DNA of 64,000 nucleotides, taken from Clostridiales bacterium. Lineage in GTDB: Bacteria; Bacillota; Sulfobacillia; RBS10-35. The stretch's first letter is position 1. The number at the start of each line of letters is the position of its first letter. The stretch is from NCBI GenBank assembly GCA_018729555.1, contig JAHHQG010000030.1, positions 62,001 through 126,000 of the forward strand, written 5' to 3'. The translations under genes were made by a program, and so were the position numbers. The notes below the pieces were generated by a model. That model ran no database searches. It worked only from the letters and a program-made list of their open reading frames with translations, and had not been told where the DNA came from. Shown here in pieces: positions 61,074 to 64,000 of the stretch.

Positions 61074-63096
61074 GGCCCCCTCCTTCCTGCCCGAGGAAAT
61101 GCCTTCGGTACGTGGGGCTCCGCCAGAGCTCCAGCTTCCCCTGGGGAGGCACCCAGAGAAAGACTTCTTCCGTCCCCTTCTTGAGGGGCGCCAGGACCCC
61201 CAGCTCCGAAAAGACCTTCAGGCCCTGGGCAAGATCCTCTAAGGAAAGGTCCAGGGGCAACCCGGCCTTCCGGCAGGCCACCGCCATCCGGGAGGGATCC
61301 CCCGGAAGAAGGGGGGTTCGGTCTCCCAGGGCCTTGAGGATCCGGTAGAGCTGGGCAAGGAGGGCCCGCCCGGGGACTTCCGCCCGGTACCTCCTTTCCT
61401 CCCGCTGGGGATGGCCATCCTCCACCCGCAGGCGGACCGTCACGTCCCCGTTGAAATGGTGCTTTTCCACCCGCCCCACCAGGGCCCACCGGCCGGGAGG
61501 ATCCCCCAGGGGAAACCTTCCCGAGAGGGAAAAGCCGACGGCGGGGAGGTGGCTTCCCCGGCCATCCCCCAGGGAGAGGCGGAGGTGGCGACCGTCTTTT
61601 CCCATGGGCCGCACGGCCCTCAGGGTGACGTCGGGGAAGAGGAAGAGGGGTTCCTCATGGCCGGGGCCGTACGGCCCGAAGCTTTCCAGAAAGGCGAGGA
61701 AAGCTTCGTCCACGTCGCGGAGGTCGGCGGGGGCGTCCACCCGGACCGGCTCAGGCCCGGCCCATACCCGTGAGCGGGCTTGAGCTTGGATGCCCCGGGC
61801 CACCTCCTCCACCTTCTCTTCCGCCAGGGTGAAGCCCACCGCTTCCCGGTGGCCTCCCAGCCGGTGGAAAAGGGGCTTCAGGGGCGAGAGAAGCTGGAGG
61901 AGATCGGCCCCTCCCGCCGCCCTACCCGATCCCCGAACCCAGCCCCCCATCTTTCCCGCCAGGAGCACCGGGCGGCCGTAGTCCCGGGCCAGCTTTCCCG
62001 CCACGAGCCCCAGGACCCCCGGGTGCCAGTGGGGATCGTAGAGGAAGAGGACGGGGTCCTCTTCTTTTTCCCGGGCGAGGAGACGGGCGTGGGCGAGAAC
62101 GGCCCCTTCCACCTTCTGCCGCTCCCTTTGGGCCTGGATCACCGCCGCAAGGGGACCTTCCGCCCCTTCCTCATCCAAGCTCAGCAAGAGCTCCAGGGAA
62201 GGCCGGGGGTCGCCTAAGCGCCCCGGGGCGTTGAGGCGGGGCACCAGGGAGAAGGCAGCGGTGTGGGCCGTGAGGTAGGGGCGGCCCGCTTCTTCCCAGA
62301 GGAGCTTCAGCCCCGGCCGCATGGCCGTCCGAAGGAGCTCCATCCCCTCCCTCACCCAGAGGCGGTTTTCCCCGACGAGGGGCATGCCATCGGCCACGGT
62401 GCCCAAGGCCACCAGGTCCAGGGACGACCGCCACGGCGCGTCCTTTCCCCTCCCGAGGAGGGCCTGGAGAAACTTCAGTGCCACCCCCACTCCCGCCAGG
62501 TGAGGGAAGGGATAGGCGGCGTCGGGTCGGTGAGGATTGACCAAGGCGTCGGCCGGGGCCGGGTTTTCCCCCACCTGGTGGTGATCCAGCACCACCACAG
62601 GAAGGCCCAGGGCTTTGGCCCGGGCCACCCCTTCATGGGCGTGGGTGCCGCTATCCACCGCCAGGACAAGGTCGGCCCCTTGCCGGAGGGCTTCATCCAC
62701 GTGGCGAGGCTGGAGGCCGTACCCTTCCTCCCTGCGGGGGAGGATCACCCGGACGCGGCCCCCCACCGCTTCCAGGGCTTCCGCCAGAAGGGCCGCCCCC
62801 GTGATGCCGTCCACATCGTAATCTCCCACCACGGCGACGGTGCCTCCCGCCCGGAGGACCGCCTCCACCAAGGTGCACGCCTTCTCCATGTCGGGGATCC
62901 GGAAGGGATCGATCCAGAAGTCCTCTTCCCGGAGATCCAGCCAGCGGGCCGCTCCCCGGGCCGTGAAGTTTCGCGCCGCCAACACCCGTCCCGCCAGAAG
63001 GGGGAGATGGAGCTCCCCCGCCAGAGCCTGGGCCCGGGCTTCCAGGTCAGGTCCCCAGGGAGCTCCCCGCCAGGTCCAGGGCATGTCCGCCATCAC
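61054..63096 (-). CDS. recJ: Single-stranded-DNA-specific exonuclease RecJ
   Basis: A 680-residue DHH-family nuclease acting 5'-3' in repair and recombination. Motifs are VVGDYDVDGITGAALL (about 92), VLDHHQVGE (about 170) and NAPGRLGDPR (about 290); the DHHA1 domain has GHREAVGFTL. A C-terminal extension of about 200 residues follows, as in other Firmicutes. The start overlaps the LapA-like stop (ATGA). Confidence 0.96.
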   Translation of the reverse strand: MMADMPWTWRGAPWGPDLEARAQALAGELHLPLLAGRVLAARNFTARGAARWLDLREEDFWIDPFRIPDMEKACTLVEAVLRAGGTVAVVGDYDVDGITGAALLAEALEAVGGRVRVILPRREEGYGLQPRHVDEALRQGADLVLAVDSGTHAHEGVARAKALGLPVVVLDHHQVGENPAPADALVNPHRPDAAYPFPHLAGVGVALKFLQALLGRGKDAPWRSSLDLVALGTVADGMPLVGENRLWVREGMELLRTAMRPGLKLLWEEAGRPYLTAHTAAFSLVPRLNAPGRLGDPRPSLELLLSLDEEGAEGPLAAVIQAQRERQKVEGAVLAHARLLAREKEEDPVLFLYDPHWHPGVLGLVAGKLARDYGRPVLLAGKMGGWVRGSGRAAGGADLLQLLSPLKPLFHRLGGHREAVGFTLAEEKVEEVARGIQAQARSRVWAGPEPVRVDAPADLRDVDEAFLAFLESFGPYGPGHEEPLFLFPDVTLRAVRPMGKDGRHLRLSLGDGRGSHLPAVGFSLSGRFPLGDPPGRWALVGRVEKHHFNGDVTVRLRVEDGHPQREERRYRAEVPGRALLAQLYRILKALGDRTPLLPGDPSRMAVACRKAGLPLDLSLEDLAQGLKVFSELGVLAPLKKGTEEVFLWVPPQGKLELWRSPTYRRHFLGQEGGGHEVPGA

Positions 63097-63410
63097 GAGG
63101 AGGAGGAGCTCTCTTCCGCCGGGGACGCCGCCTCCCCTTTCTCCGCCTGCAGGGCCTGCAGCTGGGCCTGGAGGCGGCGCACCTCCATGCGGCTCCTCAC
63201 TGCCGGCACCAAGCCCAAGAGGGCCACCACCCCCGCCCCGGCGGCCGCTGCCGCCAGGATGACCACCGCCAAGGTCGTCTCACCTGAAGCCGTCAGGAAA
63301 TGGACTTCCACCGTCTGACCGTTCTGGGCCGCAAAGACGGCGATGCCGAGGGCGAAGAGAAGGATCAGCACCATCAGCCAAGGCAAGGTTTTAAACCCCC
63401 TTGCCTCCAT
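63093..63410 (-). CDS. LapA-domain membrane protein
   Basis: A 105-residue protein with two N-terminal helices (about 9-30 and 45-68), the LapA-domain (DUF1049) sequence AVFAAQNGQTVEVHFL between them, a coiled coil (VRRLQAQLQALQAEKGE) and a serine tail. It stands before recJ and overlaps it by four bases. Its role in Gram-positives is not clear. Confidence 0.85.
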   Translation of the reverse strand: MEARGFKTLPWLMVLILLFALGIAVFAAQNGQTVEVHFLTASGETTLAVVILAAAAAGAGVVALLGLVPAVRSRMEVRRLQAQLQALQAEKGEAASPAEESSSSS

Positions 63411-63437
63411 TATTCACGAAGGAGGGCCCATGTCCTT

Positions 63438-64000
63438 TTACGATGTGCCCCGGATCCGCCGACCTTCCCGCCGGGCGATGGCAAAAAGCTCTTCCTTCTC
63501 CAGCTCGGGGAGGATGTAAAGGCGGCCTCCCGCCCTTTGGGCCAGCTCCTCCAGGTAGGCCCGGTTGGGCTCCAGGCCCACGCAGGTGAAGGGGATACGG
63601 CGGCGCCCCAGCTCTTCCGCCTCCGCCAGGGCATCTTCCAGGGGACCCCGCTGGCCCCGGGAGACGGTGGGGATGCCGTCGGTGATGAGGAGGATCAAGG
63701 GGCGGGACGGGCGCGCTCCTTCCACGTAGGTTCGGGCTTCCAAAAGGGCCTGGGCGAGGGGCGTAAGGCCTGCGGGCCGCAGCGCCTCCAGCCCTTTTTC
63801 CACCGCCCCCAGGTGACGGGTGAGGGGGACGTGGAGGGTCACCTCCCGGTTCTGGAAGCTGGCCACGGCGATGCGGTCCCGGCTCTTCCGGGCGAGGTGC
63901 CTCACCAGGTCTTTGGCCGCCTGGATGCGGTGACCGGCCATGGAGGCGCTGGCATCGATGAGGATGATCCAGTCGAGGGATGGGGGATGGCGCCGCCTCA
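63438..64000 (-). CDS. von Willebrand factor A domain protein, N-terminus outside window
   Basis: About 187 residues are visible, open to the window edge. The MIDAS metal site DASASM lies near base 63950, followed by RDRIAVASFQ, the threonine of GLTPLAQALLEA and LLITDGIPT. This resembles the C-terminal domain of ChlD/BchD-type chelatase subunits or a MoxR-partner VWA protein. The upstream part that would decide is missing. Confidence 0.85.
   Translation of the reverse strand, partial: RRRHPPSLDWIILIDASASMAGHRIQAAKDLVRHLARKSRDRIAVASFQNREVTLHVPLTRHLGAVEKGLEALRPAGLTPLAQALLEARTYVEGARPSRPLILLITDGIPTVSRGQRGPLEDALAEAEELGRRRIPFTCVGLEPNRAYLEELAQRAGGRLYILPELEKEELFAIARREGRRIRGTS

Noticed and set aside
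1-64000. CRISPR array, rRNA operon or prophage
   Set aside because: No regularly spaced repeats, no rRNA-like stretch and no phage structural genes were seen; the mobile sequence is limited to IS remnants.

Overview
The window is 64 kb of GC-rich bacterial DNA, densely coded, with many ATGA/GTGA stop-start overlaps and strong GGAGG ribosome sites. Three things point to a thermophilic, probably spore-forming member of the Firmicutes (Bacillota): the order recJ ... relA-dtd ... hisS-aspS, the spmA-spmB pair, and a YaaH/YdhD-like glycosidase. Codon use in native genes is strongly biased to CTC/CTG, ACC, GCC and CCC, and this makes foreign segments easy to see. I cannot name the genus.

Layout. 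1-5026 (+) is kdpA (cut by the window edge)-kdpB-kdpC and a short kdpD without a kinase. 5023-10370 (-) is a sigma/anti-sigma pair followed by tatA-polA-mutM, with a tRNA-Leu(CAA) upstream. 10371-12222 holds a catalytically dead HtrA-like protein and a polysaccharide deacetylase lipoprotein. 12309-23128 (-) is one long gene string: Mrp ATPase, glycosidase, PduO-type adenosyltransferase, HD protein, BtuF-like protein, 2-oxoacid dehydrogenase E1alpha/E1beta/E2, MoaB-like protein, zinc-ribbon protein, a phosphotransferase-fold protein and an SDR. 23280-29843 carries an unknown gene, pyk-pfkA, small genes, a 3-hydroxyisobutyrate-type dehydrogenase and a YtcJ-like amidohydrolase. 29999-34296 is a peptide-type ABC importer without ATPases, then an Amj lipid II flippase.

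34380-37165 is a mobile island. Decayed IS481-like and ISL3 fragments surround a purine permease with foreign codon use and a candidate PurR box. 37245-41816 returns to core genes (DUF2892, DUF3267, RlmD-type methyltransferase, DUF72, DUF441, spmA, spmB).

41172-46600 is the most unusual stretch. A 907-bp perfect repeat carries the spmA 3' end, spmB and the 3' end of a membrane gene. It is linked to two diverged copies of a cassette on the minus strand. Each cassette has a secreted precursor with a C-terminal hydrophobic region of eight conserved cysteines, joined by an ATGA overlap to an unfamiliar small membrane protein. The layout resembles a bacteriocin precursor (halocin C8-like) with its immunity protein, but that function is inference. 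Each precursor copy has a one-base lesion at a different place, and an ISL3 remnant lies between the cassettes.

46600-47192 is IS debris plus a palindromic operator in front of a frameshifted DsrE-like gene. 47604-64000 is again core: YbaK, a MATE-like transporter, a candidate 6S RNA just downstream of aspS, aspS-hisS, thyA-folA, a membrane protein, dtd, relA, ccmH-ccmF with a linked exported protein, a DUF402 protein, recJ, a LapA-like protein and a VWA protein cut by the window edge.
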